This document shows positions 36,671 through 45,906 of a DNA stretch of 64,000 bases, piece after piece. Made by a program: the position numbers and the translations under genes. The notes under the pieces were generated by a model. The model saw only the letters and a list, made by a program, of their open reading frames with translations. It had not been told where the DNA came from and made no database searches. This DNA comes from Pseudomonas sp. CHM02 (GTDB lineage Bacteria; Pseudomonadota; Gammaproteobacteria; Pseudomonadales; Pseudomonadaceae), in NCBI RefSeq assembly GCF_000612585.1, contig NZ_JFCA01000023.1, positions 1 through 64,000 on the forward strand, in the 5' to 3' direction. Every line of letters begins with the position of its first letter. The first letter of the stretch is position 1.

Positions 36671-37807
36671 ATGAAAATCATCATCGCCCCCGACTCGTTC
36701 AAGGACAGCCTGAGCGCCGAAGGCGTCGCCCAGGCCATTGCGACCGGGTTGGCCCAGGTCTGGCCGGATGCACAATTGATCCAGTGCCCGATGGCGGACG
36801 GCGGTGAAGGCACGGTGGATTCGGTGCTCGCAGCGTGCAATGGCGAGTTGCGTCACCAACGTGTGCGCGGCCCGCTTGGCGCGGCGGTGGAAGCGCGCTG
36901 GGGCTGGTTGGCCCACAGCCACACCGCGATCATCGAAATGGCCGAGGCCAGCGGCCTGCAACGGGTGCCGCCAGACCAGCGCGATGCGTGCCGGACCACC
37001 ACTTATGGCACCGGTGAACTGATCCGCGCGGCCCTGGATGCCGGCGCTGAGCGCATCATCCTGGCGATTGGCGGCAGTGCCACCAACGATGGCGGTGCCG
37101 GCGCGATGCAGGCGCTTGGCGTGCAACTCTTCGACGTCGAAGGCCAACCGCTGCCACCCGGCGGCCTGGCCTTGGCGCGCCTGGCCACTATTTGCCTTGA
37201 ACAACTCGATCCGCGCCTGGCCCAGGTGCGTTTCGATATCGCCGCTGACGTCAACAACCCGCTGTGCGGCCCCCACGGTGCCTCTGCGATTTTTGGCCCG
37301 CAAAAAGGCGCGAGTCCCGAGCAGGTCCAGCAACTGGACGCCGCCCTCGGCCATTTCGCCGATCACTGCGCTAACGTCTTGCCCAAGGACGTACGCGACG
37401 AACCCGGCAGCGGCGCCGCCGGCGGCCTCGGCTTCGCCGCCAAGGCCTTCCTGGGCGCGCAGTTCCGCCCTGGGGTCGAAGTGGTAGCCGAACTGGTCGG
37501 CCTGGACGAAGCCGTCCGTGGCGCGGACCTGGTGATCACCGGCGAAGGCCGCTTCGACGCCCAGACCCTGCGCGGCAAAACCCCGTTCGGTGTCGCACGT
37601 ATCGCCCAGCAGCATAAAGTGCCCGTCATTGTGATTGCCGGCACGTTGGGCGAGGGCTACGAGCAGATGTACGCCCACGGCGTGGACGCGGCCTTCGCGT
37701 TGCCTTCCGGGCCGATGACCTTGGAGCAGGCCTGTGCGCAGGCACCGAGACTTTTACGTGAACGCGCTGCAGATATTGCACGGGTTTGGGTATTGGCAGC
37801 GGGTTGA
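36671..37807 (+). CDS. garK: Glycerate kinase (GarK/GlxK type)
   Basis: The 378-residue protein starts MKIIIAPDSFKDSLSA and contains MADGGEGT and GGSATNDGGAGA, both signatures of the GarK glycerate 2-kinase family. It phosphorylates D-glycerate to 2-phosphoglycerate with ATP, feeding glycolysis. The start has a GAGAAAG site; upstream frame to 36602 is not conserved. With the MFS transporter and CdaR it forms a small sugar-acid/glycerate module. Confidence 0.93.
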   Translation: MKIIIAPDSFKDSLSAEGVAQAIATGLAQVWPDAQLIQCPMADGGEGTVDSVLAACNGELRHQRVRGPLGAAVEARWGWLAHSHTAIIEMAEASGLQRVPPDQRDACRTTTYGTGELIRAALDAGAERIILAIGGSATNDGGAGAMQALGVQLFDVEGQPLPPGGLALARLATICLEQLDPRLAQVRFDIAADVNNPLCGPHGASAIFGPQKGASPEQVQQLDAALGHFADHCANVLPKDVRDEPGSGAAGGLGFAAKAFLGAQFRPGVEVVAELVGLDEAVRGADLVITGEGRFDAQTLRGKTPFGVARIAQQHKVPVIVIAGTLGEGYEQMYAHGVDAAFALPSGPMTLEQACAQAPRLLRERAADIARVWVLAAG

Positions 37808-37887
37808 GGGCACGTGTTATGCGGATCCTCATCGCCATAGCATTTATCGAATGCCGGGTGTAACTGTGAATTCTGACAGTAGACGCG

Positions 37888-38160
37888 TTGTCGCTTTCGG
37901 CGCTAGCTCATTACTCTTCTGAGTTAGTCAATTTCGCTCATGAAAATGGACCTCAAGATATTATCTGGAGTCCGACAGCACGCGCTGAGAGCTATGAAAT
38001 CTCTCATGACAAAATGGACAGACCGAGTATTCAAACGGAGAACTCAGCCAAATTTGACAATCTTGTGCCGGGTACCGGCTATGAGTTCCGAGTGGCACCT
38101 TTGAGTCGATCGGGTGTTGTAGGGGGAGGCTTCTACTGGGACGTGTATACCCTCAGTTGA
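37888..38160 (+). CDS. Short fibronectin-III-like open frame, probably a remnant
   Basis: About 90 codons read like the second half of an Fn3 domain (ARAESYEIS strand, then FDNLVPGTGYEFRVAPLS). No ATG or GTG start is available: the frame opens just after a stop at 37867-37869 and the first usable codon is a TTG at 37888 with no ribosome site. It most likely is the tail of a lost gene. Low confidence that it is translated. Confidence 0.35.
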   Translation: MSLSALAHYSSELVNFAHENGPQDIIWSPTARAESYEISHDKMDRPSIQTENSAKFDNLVPGTGYEFRVAPLSRSGVVGGGFYWDVYTLS

Positions 38161-38252
38161 ACGTTTTCGTTTGATGGCGTTACGGTGAATGGAGCCTTGA
38201 AAGGGATGGACGTACACTGGCCGGCCATTTGTCTTTCAAAGGATGAAACACA

Positions 38253-38402
38253 ATGCACACACCTGACCCCCATAATGAAGCGGCGCAGGCGCTGTACCGC
38301 AAATTCGGCTTCGAGGTCGAAGGCGTATTGCGCGACTACGCCGTGCGTGACGGTCGGTTTGTCGACACCGTCAGCATGGCGCGGCTGCGCCGGTCGGCTT
38401 AG
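38253..38402 (+). pseudogene. C-terminal fragment of a GNAT acetyltransferase
   Basis: The 49-codon frame contains the last helix and strand of GNAT enzymes (HNEAAQALYRKFGFEVEG, then VDTVSMARLR), including the acetyl-CoA-proximal LYRKFGF motif. The N-terminal three-quarters is missing. An ATG with an AAGGATG site sits at its start, so a short product could be made, but it could not bind acetyl-CoA. It overlaps the stop of the racemase gene on the other strand by four bases. Confidence 0.75.
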
Positions 38403-39091
38403 TCCTGCAAGGCAAACGCCACCGCAGCCTGCGCATGCAGCTCGGTGGTGTCCAGCAGTGGCAGGTCGCTGTGTTCGGGCTTGATCAGCAGGCTGATTTC
38501 CGTGCAACCGAGGATGATCGCCTGGGCACCGCGTGCGGCCAGGGACTCGATCACACCTTGGTACACCTTGCGTGACGCAGCACTGATCACGCCCACGCAC
38601 AATTCCTCATAGATGATCCGATGCACCGCCTGGCGTTCGTCCGCCTCGGGCACCAGCACAGTCAGGCCCTGGGCTGCCAGGCGCGATTTGAGGAAATCCT
38701 GCTCCATGGTGAACGCGGTACCGAGCAGGCCGACCGTGAGCGTGCCGGCTTCCACGGCCGCCGCGCCGGCCGCATCGGCGATGTGCAGGAATGGAATCGA
38801 GACGGCCGCTTCAATACGCGGCGCGACCAAGTGCATGGTGTTGGTACACAGCACCACGCACTCGGCGCCGCCAGCTTGCAGACGGCGCGCGGCATCTTCC
38901 AGGATCAATGCGGTGTCATCCCAGCGGCCGGCGTGTTGAGCCTGTTCCACCGGGCCGAAATCCACGCTGTACATCAACAATTGCGCCGAACGCAGCGGGC
39001 CCAGTTGGTCGCGCACGCGCTGGTTGATGATGCGGTAGTACTCGGCGCTGGACTCCCAGCTCATGCCGCCGATAAGGCCGATGGTACGCAT
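38399..39091 (-). CDS. Aspartate/glutamate racemase family protein
   Basis: The 230-residue protein has the two active-site cysteines of PLP-independent racemases, in VLCTNTMH and ILGCTEISLL, and the opening IGLIGGMSWESS typical of the YgeA-like aspartate racemase subgroup. It would interconvert L- and D-forms of an amino acid in the cytoplasm. The ATG has an AGGAG site. No metabolic partner is obvious nearby. Confidence 0.9.
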   Translation of the reverse strand: MRTIGLIGGMSWESSAEYYRIINQRVRDQLGPLRSAQLLMYSVDFGPVEQAQHAGRWDDTALILEDAARRLQAGGAECVVLCTNTMHLVAPRIEAAVSIPFLHIADAAGAAAVEAGTLTVGLLGTAFTMEQDFLKSRLAAQGLTVLVPEADERQAVHRIIYEELCVGVISAASRKVYQGVIESLAARGAQAIILGCTEISLLIKPEHSDLPLLDTTELHAQAAVAFALQD

Positions 39092-39181
39092 GCGATGCTC
39101 CTGACGAGGAAAGTCGCTTCACCTTACGCATCAGCCGTGGATTAGTCATACGCAGTTATCGGCGAAATGACCGGTGCAGTT

Positions 39182-39409
39182 TCACATGTCGAGGGTGACC
39201 CAGCCCGGCCTGGGCTCCTCCGGCGCCACGGCGTTGATCGACTTGCCGGTCGCCGCCTCCACGCGTCGCGCCACTTCCGGGTCATCGGCGAAGGGGATCA
39301 GGCTGGCGTCATCCAGGCTTTTGTCGGACTGACCGCGCAAGCAGTACTCCACCGCGCCATACAGGCACACCACCATCAGCAGGCCCCACATATCAGGCGA
39401 TCCGTGCAT
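39182..39409 (-). CDS. Small CcoQ-like membrane protein of the orphan cbb3 cluster
   Basis: The 75-residue protein has one N-terminal membrane helix ([18 protein letters not shown]) and a polar tail. It overlaps the end of ccoN by 17 bases, the place where CcoQ or PA4134-like proteins sit. It may stabilise the oxidase or couple it to assembly. Sequence similarity to classical CcoQ is weak, so the name rests mostly on size, topology and position. The ATG at 39409 replaces a TTG three bases earlier. Confidence 0.65.
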   Translation of the reverse strand: MHGSPDMWGLLMVVCLYGAVEYCLRGQSDKSLDDASLIPFADDPEVARRVEAATGKSINAVAPEEPRPGWVTLDM

Positions 39410-40820
39410 CAAGCTGGGCCGTGTGCAGGTCGGCGACCCGCACTGTGCGCCAAGTGTTGTAGGCCATCAGCAGCATCCCGCCAAGAAAGAACACTCCACC
39501 GGCAAAGCGCACCACGAACCCCGGATGGCTGGCCTGCAAGGCCTCGACAAACGAGTAGGTGAGGGTGCCGTCATCGTTGACTGCCCGCCACATCAGGCCC
39601 TGGGTAATGCCGTTGACCCACATCGAGGCGATGTACAGCACGGTGCCGATGGTCGCCAGCCAGAAATGCAGGTTGATCAGCGCTACGCTGTGCATCTGCT
39701 CACGGCCGAAGACTCTGGGGATCATGTGGTACAGCGAGCCGAAGGTGATCATCGCCACCCAGCCCAGGGCTCCGGCGTGCACGTGGCCAATGGTCCAATC
39801 GGTGTAGTGGGAGAGCGCATTGACGGTCTTGATTGCCATCATCGGGCCTTCGAACGTCGACATGCCATAGAACGCCAGGGACAGCACCAGGAAACGCAGG
39901 ATCGGGTCAGTGCGCAACTTATGCCAGGCGCCGGACAAGGTCATCATGCCGTTGATCATCCCGCCCCAGCTCGGCGCCAGCAGGATCAGCGACATCGCCA
40001 TGCCCAGTGACTGCGCCCAGTCCGGCAGGGCGGTGTAGTGCAAGTGGTGGGGCCCGGCCCAGATGTACAGGGTGATCAGCGCCCAGAAGTGCACGATGGA
40101 CAAGCGATAGGAGTACACCGGCCGCCCGACTTGTTTGGGTACGAAGTAATACATCATGCCCAGAAAACCAGTGGTCAGGAAAAAGCCTACGGCGTTGTGC
40201 CCGTACCACCATTGCACCATCGCATCGGTCGCCCCGGAATACACCGGGTAGGACTTGAACCAGTCCACTGGGATCGCCAGGTGGTTGACCACATACAACA
40301 TGGCGATCACCAGGATAAAGGCGCCGAAAAACCAGTTGCCTACGTAGATGTGCCGGGTCTTGCGCTGCACCACTGTCGTGAAAAACACAACGGCATAGGC
40401 TACCCACACCACCGTCATCCACACCGCGCCGGAGAACTCGATCTCGGCGTATTCCTTGGTGGTGGTGTAGCCCAGGGGCAAACTGATCAACATGATCACG
40501 ATCACCGACTGCCAACCCCAGAAGGTGAATGCAGCGAGGCGGTCGGAAAACAGCCGCACCTGGCAGGTGCGCTGGACTGCGTAATAGCTCGCGGCAAACT
40601 GCGCGCTGCCGGCAAAGCCGAAGATCACCAGGCTGGTGTGCAAGGGGCGCAGCCGGCCAAAGGTGGTCCAGGGCAGATCGAGGTTCATCTGCGGCCAGAC
40701 CAGTTGCGAGGCGATCCACACGCCCATGGCCATGCCCAGCACGCCCCAGACGATGGTCGCGATAACGAATTGGCGTACGACTTTATAGTTATAGGCCTGC
40801 CCGATTGATGCAGTGCTCAT
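39393..40820 (-). CDS. ccoN: Orphan cbb3 cytochrome oxidase catalytic subunit (CcoN4-like)
   Basis: The 475-residue protein has 12 or more membrane helices and the haem-copper oxidase blocks ([61 protein letters not shown] with the haem and CuB histidines). No ccoO or ccoP follows, so it must borrow partners from a complete cco operon elsewhere. Together with the divergent sirohaem reductase this matches the PA4129-PA4134 neighbourhood of P. aeruginosa, in which CcoN4 gives cyanide-tolerant respiration. The start at 40820 has an AGGA site. Confidence 0.9.
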   Translation of the reverse strand: MSTASIGQAYNYKVVRQFVIATIVWGVLGMAMGVWIASQLVWPQMNLDLPWTTFGRLRPLHTSLVIFGFAGSAQFAASYYAVQRTCQVRLFSDRLAAFTFWGWQSVIVIMLISLPLGYTTTKEYAEIEFSGAVWMTVVWVAYAVVFFTTVVQRKTRHIYVGNWFFGAFILVIAMLYVVNHLAIPVDWFKSYPVYSGATDAMVQWWYGHNAVGFFLTTGFLGMMYYFVPKQVGRPVYSYRLSIVHFWALITLYIWAGPHHLHYTALPDWAQSLGMAMSLILLAPSWGGMINGMMTLSGAWHKLRTDPILRFLVLSLAFYGMSTFEGPMMAIKTVNALSHYTDWTIGHVHAGALGWVAMITFGSLYHMIPRVFGREQMHSVALINLHFWLATIGTVLYIASMWVNGITQGLMWRAVNDDGTLTYSFVEALQASHPGFVVRFAGGVFFLGGMLLMAYNTWRTVRVADLHTAQLDARIA

Positions 40821-40853
40821 GCTCAGTCCTCCCACGGTTCCAAGTGGCGGCAC

Positions 40854-41058
40854 TGTAGGAAGCGTGGGTAAAACAAAACAGACTCAGAAAAACTTCAATA
40901 CAGCGGATCAGTTGCTTGTGCTTGAAGTGCGTGCTTTCAGCCCATCTGATCCGCTTTATATGAGCAAACCTGACTCTTAAATGCACTGCGCCGCAAGCGC
41001 ATAGTCGCTCCCATAGAAGCCGCGCCCTGCACGCGGCCAACCCTGATGAGGCGGTGAT
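40854..41058. promoter_or_regulatory. Divergent promoter of ccoN and the sirohaem reductase with a long inverted repeat
   Basis: A perfect 10-base inverted repeat, AGCGGATCAG (40902-40911) and CTGATCCGCT (40946-40955), lies between the divergent genes with its arms 34 bases apart. That spacing suits two half-operators on one face of the helix or a looping dimer. I could not find a clear ANR box. Confidence 0.5.
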
Positions 41059-42723
41059 ATGTACCAGTACGACGCATACGACCGGGCGCTGGTGTTCGAG
41101 CGCGTGGCGCAATTTCGTGACCAGGTAAGGCGCTTTATGGCAGGCGATTTGAGCGACGCAGAGTTTTTGCCGCTGCGTCTGCAAAACGGCCTGTACCTGC
41201 AAAAACATGCCTACATGCTGCGCGTGGCGATTCCCTACGGCACTTTGAGCGCCGAGCAGTTGCGCACGCTGGCCGGCATCGCCCGGGACTACGACAGGGG
41301 CTACGGGCACTTCACCACGCGACAGAACATGCAGTTCAACTGGATCGAACTGCATCAGGTGCCCGACATCCTTGAGCGCCTGGCGCAAGTGAACATGCAT
41401 GCGATCCAGACCTCCGGCAACTGCGTGCGCAATATCACCACCGAAGCCTTTGCCGGCGTGGCCGCCGATGAGCTGCTGGACCCGCGCCCCTTGGCGGAAA
41501 TCCTGCGACAGTGGTCCACCATCAACCCGGAATTTCTGTTCCTGCCGCGAAAATTCAAGATCGCCATCTGCTCGGCGCGTGAAGACCGGGCAGCGATCAT
41601 GATGCATGACATCGGCCTGTACCTTTACCGTGGTGATCAGGACGAAATGCTTTTGCGCGTGATGGTCGGCGGCGGCCTGGGGCGCACGCCGATCCTGGGT
41701 GTACAGATTCGCGAGGATTTGCCCTGGCAGCACTTGCTGTCTTACGTCGAAGCGGTGCTGCGCGTGTACAACCGGCATGGTCGGCGGGACAACAAATACA
41801 AGGCGCGCATCAAGATCCTGGTCAAGGGCCTCGGCATCGAAGCGTTCTCCAAGGAGGTAGAGGAGGAATGGCAATACCTGCGCGATGGACCCGCGCAACT
41901 GACCGAGGCGGAATACGTTCGTGTCGCTTCGGCCTTCGTGCCGCCGGCTTACGCAACCCTGGCCAACACCAGCCTGGCCTATGGGACGCACCTGACCGAC
42001 AGCCCGGCATTTGCCCGTTGGGTCAGCCGCAATGTGATGCCCCATAAAATGCCGGGCTATTCCAGTGTGGTGTTGTCGACCAAGCCCGGTATCAGCTCGC
42101 CACCGGGTGACGTGACCGCACAGCAAATGGACGCGGTAGCCGAGTGGTCGGAGCGTTTCGGCTTTGGTGAAATCCGTATTGCCCATGAACAGAACATTGT
42201 GTTGCCGGATGTGCCCAAGGAGCAGTTGTTCGCGTTGTGGAAGCAGGCCTGTGAACATGGCCTGGGCGCGGCCAATATCGGCCTGCTGACCGATATCATC
42301 GCGTGCCCTGGCGGGGACTTCTGCGCACTGGCCAATGCCACGTCGATCCCCATCGCCCAGGCGATCCAGCAACGTTTCGATAATCTGGATTACCTGCACG
42401 ACCTGGGTGACATCAGCCTGAACATCTCCGGCTGCATCAACGCCTGCGGCCACCACCATATTGGCAATATCGGCATCCTGGGTGTCGATAAAAATGGCAG
42501 CGAGTGGTACCAGATCACCCTCGGCGGCGCCCAGGGCAACCACAGCGCGCTGGGCAAGGTGATCGGGCCGTCGTTCAGTGCCGCCGAGGTTCCGGAGGTG
42601 ATCGAACGGGTCATCAGCACCTTTGTGCGCTACCGCGAGAGTGAGGAGCGTTTTGTCGACACTGTGCAGCGTATTGGCCTGGAGCCGTTCAAGGAACGGG
42701 TGTACGCGGGGCAGCCGGCGTGA
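41059..42723 (+). CDS. Sirohaem-dependent sulfite/nitrite reductase (haemoprotein)
   Basis: The 554-residue protein has the two-repeat architecture of assimilatory sulfite/nitrite reductases. The cluster ligands are Cys416 and Cys422 (CPGGDFC) and Cys459 and Cys463 (CINAC), which hold the 4Fe-4S centre bridged to sirohaem. The opening LRLQNGLYLQKHAYMLR also fits pseudomonad CysI-type proteins. Divergence from the orphan ccoN suggests a PA4130-like paralogue, known to be cyanide-responsive, rather than the housekeeping CysI. A GAGGCGGTG site precedes the ATG. Confidence 0.88.
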   Translation: MYQYDAYDRALVFERVAQFRDQVRRFMAGDLSDAEFLPLRLQNGLYLQKHAYMLRVAIPYGTLSAEQLRTLAGIARDYDRGYGHFTTRQNMQFNWIELHQVPDILERLAQVNMHAIQTSGNCVRNITTEAFAGVAADELLDPRPLAEILRQWSTINPEFLFLPRKFKIAICSAREDRAAIMMHDIGLYLYRGDQDEMLLRVMVGGGLGRTPILGVQIREDLPWQHLLSYVEAVLRVYNRHGRRDNKYKARIKILVKGLGIEAFSKEVEEEWQYLRDGPAQLTEAEYVRVASAFVPPAYATLANTSLAYGTHLTDSPAFARWVSRNVMPHKMPGYSSVVLSTKPGISSPPGDVTAQQMDAVAEWSERFGFGEIRIAHEQNIVLPDVPKEQLFALWKQACEHGLGAANIGLLTDIIACPGGDFCALANATSIPIAQAIQQRFDNLDYLHDLGDISLNISGCINACGHHHIGNIGILGVDKNGSEWYQITLGGAQGNHSALGKVIGPSFSAAEVPEVIERVISTFVRYRESEERFVDTVQRIGLEPFKERVYAGQPA

Positions 42724-42807
42724 GCCGTGCGGGCGTTAATCATACGCAGTGCCTGCGCATCTGCCATGATCAGGCTTCGCAACCTGGCTCACCCAAGGGA
42801 ATCCGCA

Positions 42808-43302
42808 ATGGACGATGTACAGCAACTGGGCGAGATGCTTCGTCATTACGCCGATAGCGAAGCGCATAAAAAACAGCAATTCGACCTGCAGTCGGCCCGT
42901 TGGGCACAAAAGCTCGGCGAGTTGTTCGGGCAGATCGAGCAGTGGCTGGAGCCGGTGAAGACCGTAGGGTTGCTCGAAGTTCACCGTGAACCTTACGTGG
43001 CCAGCGGCCCGAGCGTGCCGCTGGAAGCGTCGCCATTCAAGACCGAGAAACTGACCGTCCAGATAACCGGCAAACCGGTGGAGTTCGTGCCGGAGGTGAT
43101 GGGCGCTGGCGGGCTGATCTCGGTGTCCGTCATGGGCTTGACCGCCGCGCGGCACGGCAGCGTTTCACTGGTGCTGCCCGTGGACAAGAACGATTGGTTG
43201 TGGAAGAAGACCAACGGCCTCAAGGACCCGGACACGTTTGGCTTCGACGCCAACTTCCTGGCGTCGCAGTTGCAAAGCCTGATTCCGCGCGAGCGCGGCT
43301 GA
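42808..43302 (+). CDS. Conserved hypothetical protein
   Basis: The 164-residue soluble protein has an N-terminal coiled-coil-like helix (residues about 5-40, EMLRHYADSEAHKKQQFD) and a beta-rich C-terminal half. I do not recognise a family and no catalytic motif is visible. It lies 84 bases after the sirohaem reductase in the same direction and may be transcribed with it. The ATG at 42808 was chosen over the open frame to 42727, which reads the intergenic DNA. Confidence 0.65.
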   Translation: MDDVQQLGEMLRHYADSEAHKKQQFDLQSARWAQKLGELFGQIEQWLEPVKTVGLLEVHREPYVASGPSVPLEASPFKTEKLTVQITGKPVEFVPEVMGAGGLISVSVMGLTAARHGSVSLVLPVDKNDWLWKKTNGLKDPDTFGFDANFLASQLQSLIPRERG

Positions 43303-43393
43303 AACACCCCAGGTGGTGGGGGCAGGGCTATTTCTCCAGGATTGGCTATACCTAGAGTTCAGTGTTACAACGCCGACCGCCAGGGAGTTCGAA

Positions 43394-44080
43394 ATGAAAC
43401 TTTCGAAAATGAAACTAAGGCAATTGATCAGCACGCTGTGCATCGTCTCGCTCGGGCTGGCCGGATGTGCCAGCAAGGTTCCGCAACCGGATGAGTATTC
43501 CGGTTTTCTCTCGGACTACAGCCAGTTGAAGGAGGCCAAGTCGCCATCGGGGGCGCAAGTGATGCGCTGGGTCGATCCCAAGCTGGACTTGAGCCGCTAC
43601 AACGCGGTGTACATCGAACCCACACAGTTCTACCCCAAGCCCCAGGCCACCGCGAAGATTCCCGACAGCACCCTGCGCGGCATCGACGATTACTTCAATC
43701 AGGCGCTCAAGCGTGAGCTGGCCAAGTCGCTGCCACTGGCAAACGGCCCCGGCCCCGGCGTCATTGTGGTTCGCGCCGCGATTACTGCCATCAGCAGCAA
43801 GACCGAAGGCCTCAAACCCTATGAATTCGTCCCGGTTGCGCTGGTAGCGGCGGCGGTCAGTGCCGGTACCGGCATCCGTGACCAGGAAACCACCCTGGGC
43901 ACGGAAGCGCAGTTTCTCGACGGCGCCAATGGCAAGGTCCTTGCCCAGGTGGTGCGCAAAGGCACCGGCAAGCCGCTGTCGAATGACAGCCAGGTGATGC
44001 AGGCCAATGATGTGAAAGGCGTTATCGACGGCTGGGCGTCAGACCTGCATCAGTCTTACCTGAAGCTGAAAAAACACTAG
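43394..44080 (+). CDS. DUF3313-type outer-membrane lipoprotein
   Basis: The 228-residue protein has a lipoprotein signal peptide with lipobox LAGC (Cys25). The mature part has the DUF3313 blocks (FLSDYSQLKEAKS, YNAVYIEPTQFYP). Function is unknown; members are surface or periplasmic-facing lipoproteins. An AGGGAG ribosome site precedes the ATG at 43394. It converges with the DUF1254 gene. Confidence 0.85.
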   Translation: MKLSKMKLRQLISTLCIVSLGLAGCASKVPQPDEYSGFLSDYSQLKEAKSPSGAQVMRWVDPKLDLSRYNAVYIEPTQFYPKPQATAKIPDSTLRGIDDYFNQALKRELAKSLPLANGPGPGVIVVRAAITAISSKTEGLKPYEFVPVALVAAAVSAGTGIRDQETTLGTEAQFLDGANGKVLAQVVRKGTGKPLSNDSQVMQANDVKGVIDGWASDLHQSYLKLKKH

Positions 44081-44111
44081 CTTGCGGCACTGAGGCCCAG
44101 CCATTTCAGTG

Positions 44112-45512
44112 TTACTTGAGCGGCGTCAACGGCGGCAGGCTCCATTGGCCATTGACCACCTCAGGCTTGGGCAGATACATGCGCAGCACGGCGTAAAACG
44201 GACCGGGAGGGGCGGGCAACCAGTTGTTTTGCTCGTCCTTCGGCGGTTCATGATGCTGCAATGCCAGGGTCAAGCCGCCATCGGCATCCCGCTTGAGCCT
44301 GTCCAGCATCCGCGAATTGATCAGGTAGCGCTTCTTGTGGTTGGGCACCAGCAATCGGGTCTTGGCGTCGTACATGGTCAGCGACCAGAACGCATCCGCG
44401 GGAGGCAGTTGGTCCTTGGCAAAATGCACGGTGTAGCTGTGCCGTGCACCGTTGGCGGGCTTGCCCTCGCTGTCGATGGTGTAGCGCAGGTTCACGGCTT
44501 CACTGGGTGAATTACCGAAAATGCCCAGTTCGGCGCCGGCGAAACGGTACAGGTAGTTGTTCTGCAGGTGATCGCGATTGCCATAGAGGTCACTGCCGGA
44601 CACCTGGTGCGTATCGACCTTGTCTTTCTTGAATGCGCTGTATTCGGTCCTGGCGTCAGCGATGCCTTCTTCCAGCGCCTTGCGTTGCTCGGCCGTCAAC
44701 TGGCTGACCTTGAATGGCTCACCGGGGGCAATGCCGATCTTGGCAAAACGTGCCAGCAGGTCTTTTTCACTGTCCTGGGGCGCGGCGAAAGCGAGCATGA
44801 AGTTCAGATAGCGAAACAGCTGCGGGCCTTCGGTCATGGTGGCCGTTGGTTTGGGCCAGTCGATTTTCGGCGCCTTGGCCGCTGGCGCCTGCTTCACATA
44901 ACTGCTCAGCGACTGCACTTTGTAGCCATTCTGGATCTGCTTGACCTTGTTCAGGTCTTTCTCGTCGAACAGCTGAGTGCGGTACAGGGCATAGGCGATT
45001 GTGCTTTCGCTGTAGACCACCCGGTCGACGTCCACCGGCTGCTGACCTTTCCAGTCGGGACCAGCGATCATGTAGTGGCCACCGTTGTTGCCGGTGCTGC
45101 GCGTCCCCAGGTAAGCAATGTTCTGCGTATAGAGGTCGATCAGTTGGACCGAGTAGTAACGGTTGTCCTCGATTTTCGGCAAGGTCAACACCAGCGGCTC
45201 GCTGCGCAGGTCCATCCATACAAAGGAGTAGGGCGTGTCCGCGTTCGGCGTGGGCAACGCGATGTCCTTGGGGGTGAACACCTGGGCGGTGTTGCCGATA
45301 TGGTTGAACGGTGCCTTGTAATTGGCACCGCCTTTGTCAACGGCTTGGGTGTAGAGCCTCTTGTACATTTCCACCACCGGAAAGCCATACAGGTAGGCTT
45401 CCTTGGCAATGGCCCGCGCCTCGTCGGGCGTTGCCGTGAAGTCGGCCCAGACAGGGGTGGTCATGAATATCGAGAGGCTCGCCAACAGCAGGCGCGTCGG
45501 TTTTCCAATCAT
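44112..45512 (-). CDS. DUF1254/DUF1214 secreted protein
   Basis: The 466-residue protein has a signal peptide (cleavage after VWA) and the paired DUF1254 (residues about 30-190, AYLYGFPVVEMYK and TPNADTPYSFVWMDLR) and DUF1214 (about 350-450, FWSLTMYDAKTRLLVPNH) domains. Members are periplasmic or exported proteins of unknown biochemical role. The ATG has an AGGA site. An outer-membrane-barrel remnant lies directly upstream on the same strand. Confidence 0.88.
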   Translation of the reverse strand: MIGKPTRLLLASLSIFMTTPVWADFTATPDEARAIAKEAYLYGFPVVEMYKRLYTQAVDKGGANYKAPFNHIGNTAQVFTPKDIALPTPNADTPYSFVWMDLRSEPLVLTLPKIEDNRYYSVQLIDLYTQNIAYLGTRSTGNNGGHYMIAGPDWKGQQPVDVDRVVYSESTIAYALYRTQLFDEKDLNKVKQIQNGYKVQSLSSYVKQAPAAKAPKIDWPKPTATMTEGPQLFRYLNFMLAFAAPQDSEKDLLARFAKIGIAPGEPFKVSQLTAEQRKALEEGIADARTEYSAFKKDKVDTHQVSGSDLYGNRDHLQNNYLYRFAGAELGIFGNSPSEAVNLRYTIDSEGKPANGARHSYTVHFAKDQLPPADAFWSLTMYDAKTRLLVPNHKKRYLINSRMLDRLKRDADGGLTLALQHHEPPKDEQNNWLPAPPGPFYAVLRMYLPKPEVVNGQWSLPPLTPLK

Positions 45513-45575
45513 GTTGTTGCGTCCTTCCAGAGATCTTTTTTGAGGGCTTGGGATGAAACCGCCGAGTTAACCGGT

Positions 45576-45848
45576 TTATTTGCCGAACGTCACGTTAATC
45601 CCTGCGAACAAGGTGAACTGGGGCAAGCCGTCGCCTTTGCGCGCCACCGTCCATTGTGGCTCGACAAAGGCATTGACGATGTTGCTCCCGGCTTTCCAGG
45701 CCTTGCCCGCGCCGAACCCGATGGGAATGTAGTGGGTGTCGTTCTTCAAATCGAAGGTCCAGGTGCCCGTGGAACGCAGGTACCAGCCTTTCGGCAGGTT
45801 ATGAATGATAAACGGCTGGAAAGTTGCACTCTCGACATGCGGGTCAGA
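45576..45848 (-). pseudogene. 3' remnant of an outer-membrane beta-barrel gene
   Basis: Reading leftward from a stop codon at 45849-45851, about 90 codons encode alternating aromatic/polar strands (FIIHNLPKGWYL, TWTFDL, YIPIGFGAGKAW, VEPQWTVARKG) ending LFAGINVTFGK, the C-terminal barrel strand pattern of the phenol-degradation/neuromedin-U-like transporter family. No start codon or N-terminal part survives. The break lies just upstream at a terminator, so the 5' end was lost by deletion or replacement. It was probably co-transcribed with the DUF1254 gene. Confidence 0.7.
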
Positions 45849-45864
45849 CTAGTGTAAAAGGCCG

Positions 45865-45892
45865 AAAATGGCCGCCCTGGCTGGGCGGCCAT
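45865..45892 (-). terminator. Terminator of the leftward response-regulator gene
   Basis: A perfect 10-base stem, ATGGCCGCCC (45868-45877) and GGGCGGCCAT (45883-45892), is followed on the minus strand by TTTTC. It lies 14 bases past the regulator stop. Confidence 0.8.
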
Positions 45893-45906
45893 CCACGAAA
45901 GAGGGT

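Noticed and set aside
40789..42543. 584-codon leftward open frame
   Set aside because: Antisense of the sirohaem reductase, whose four cluster cysteines are clear.
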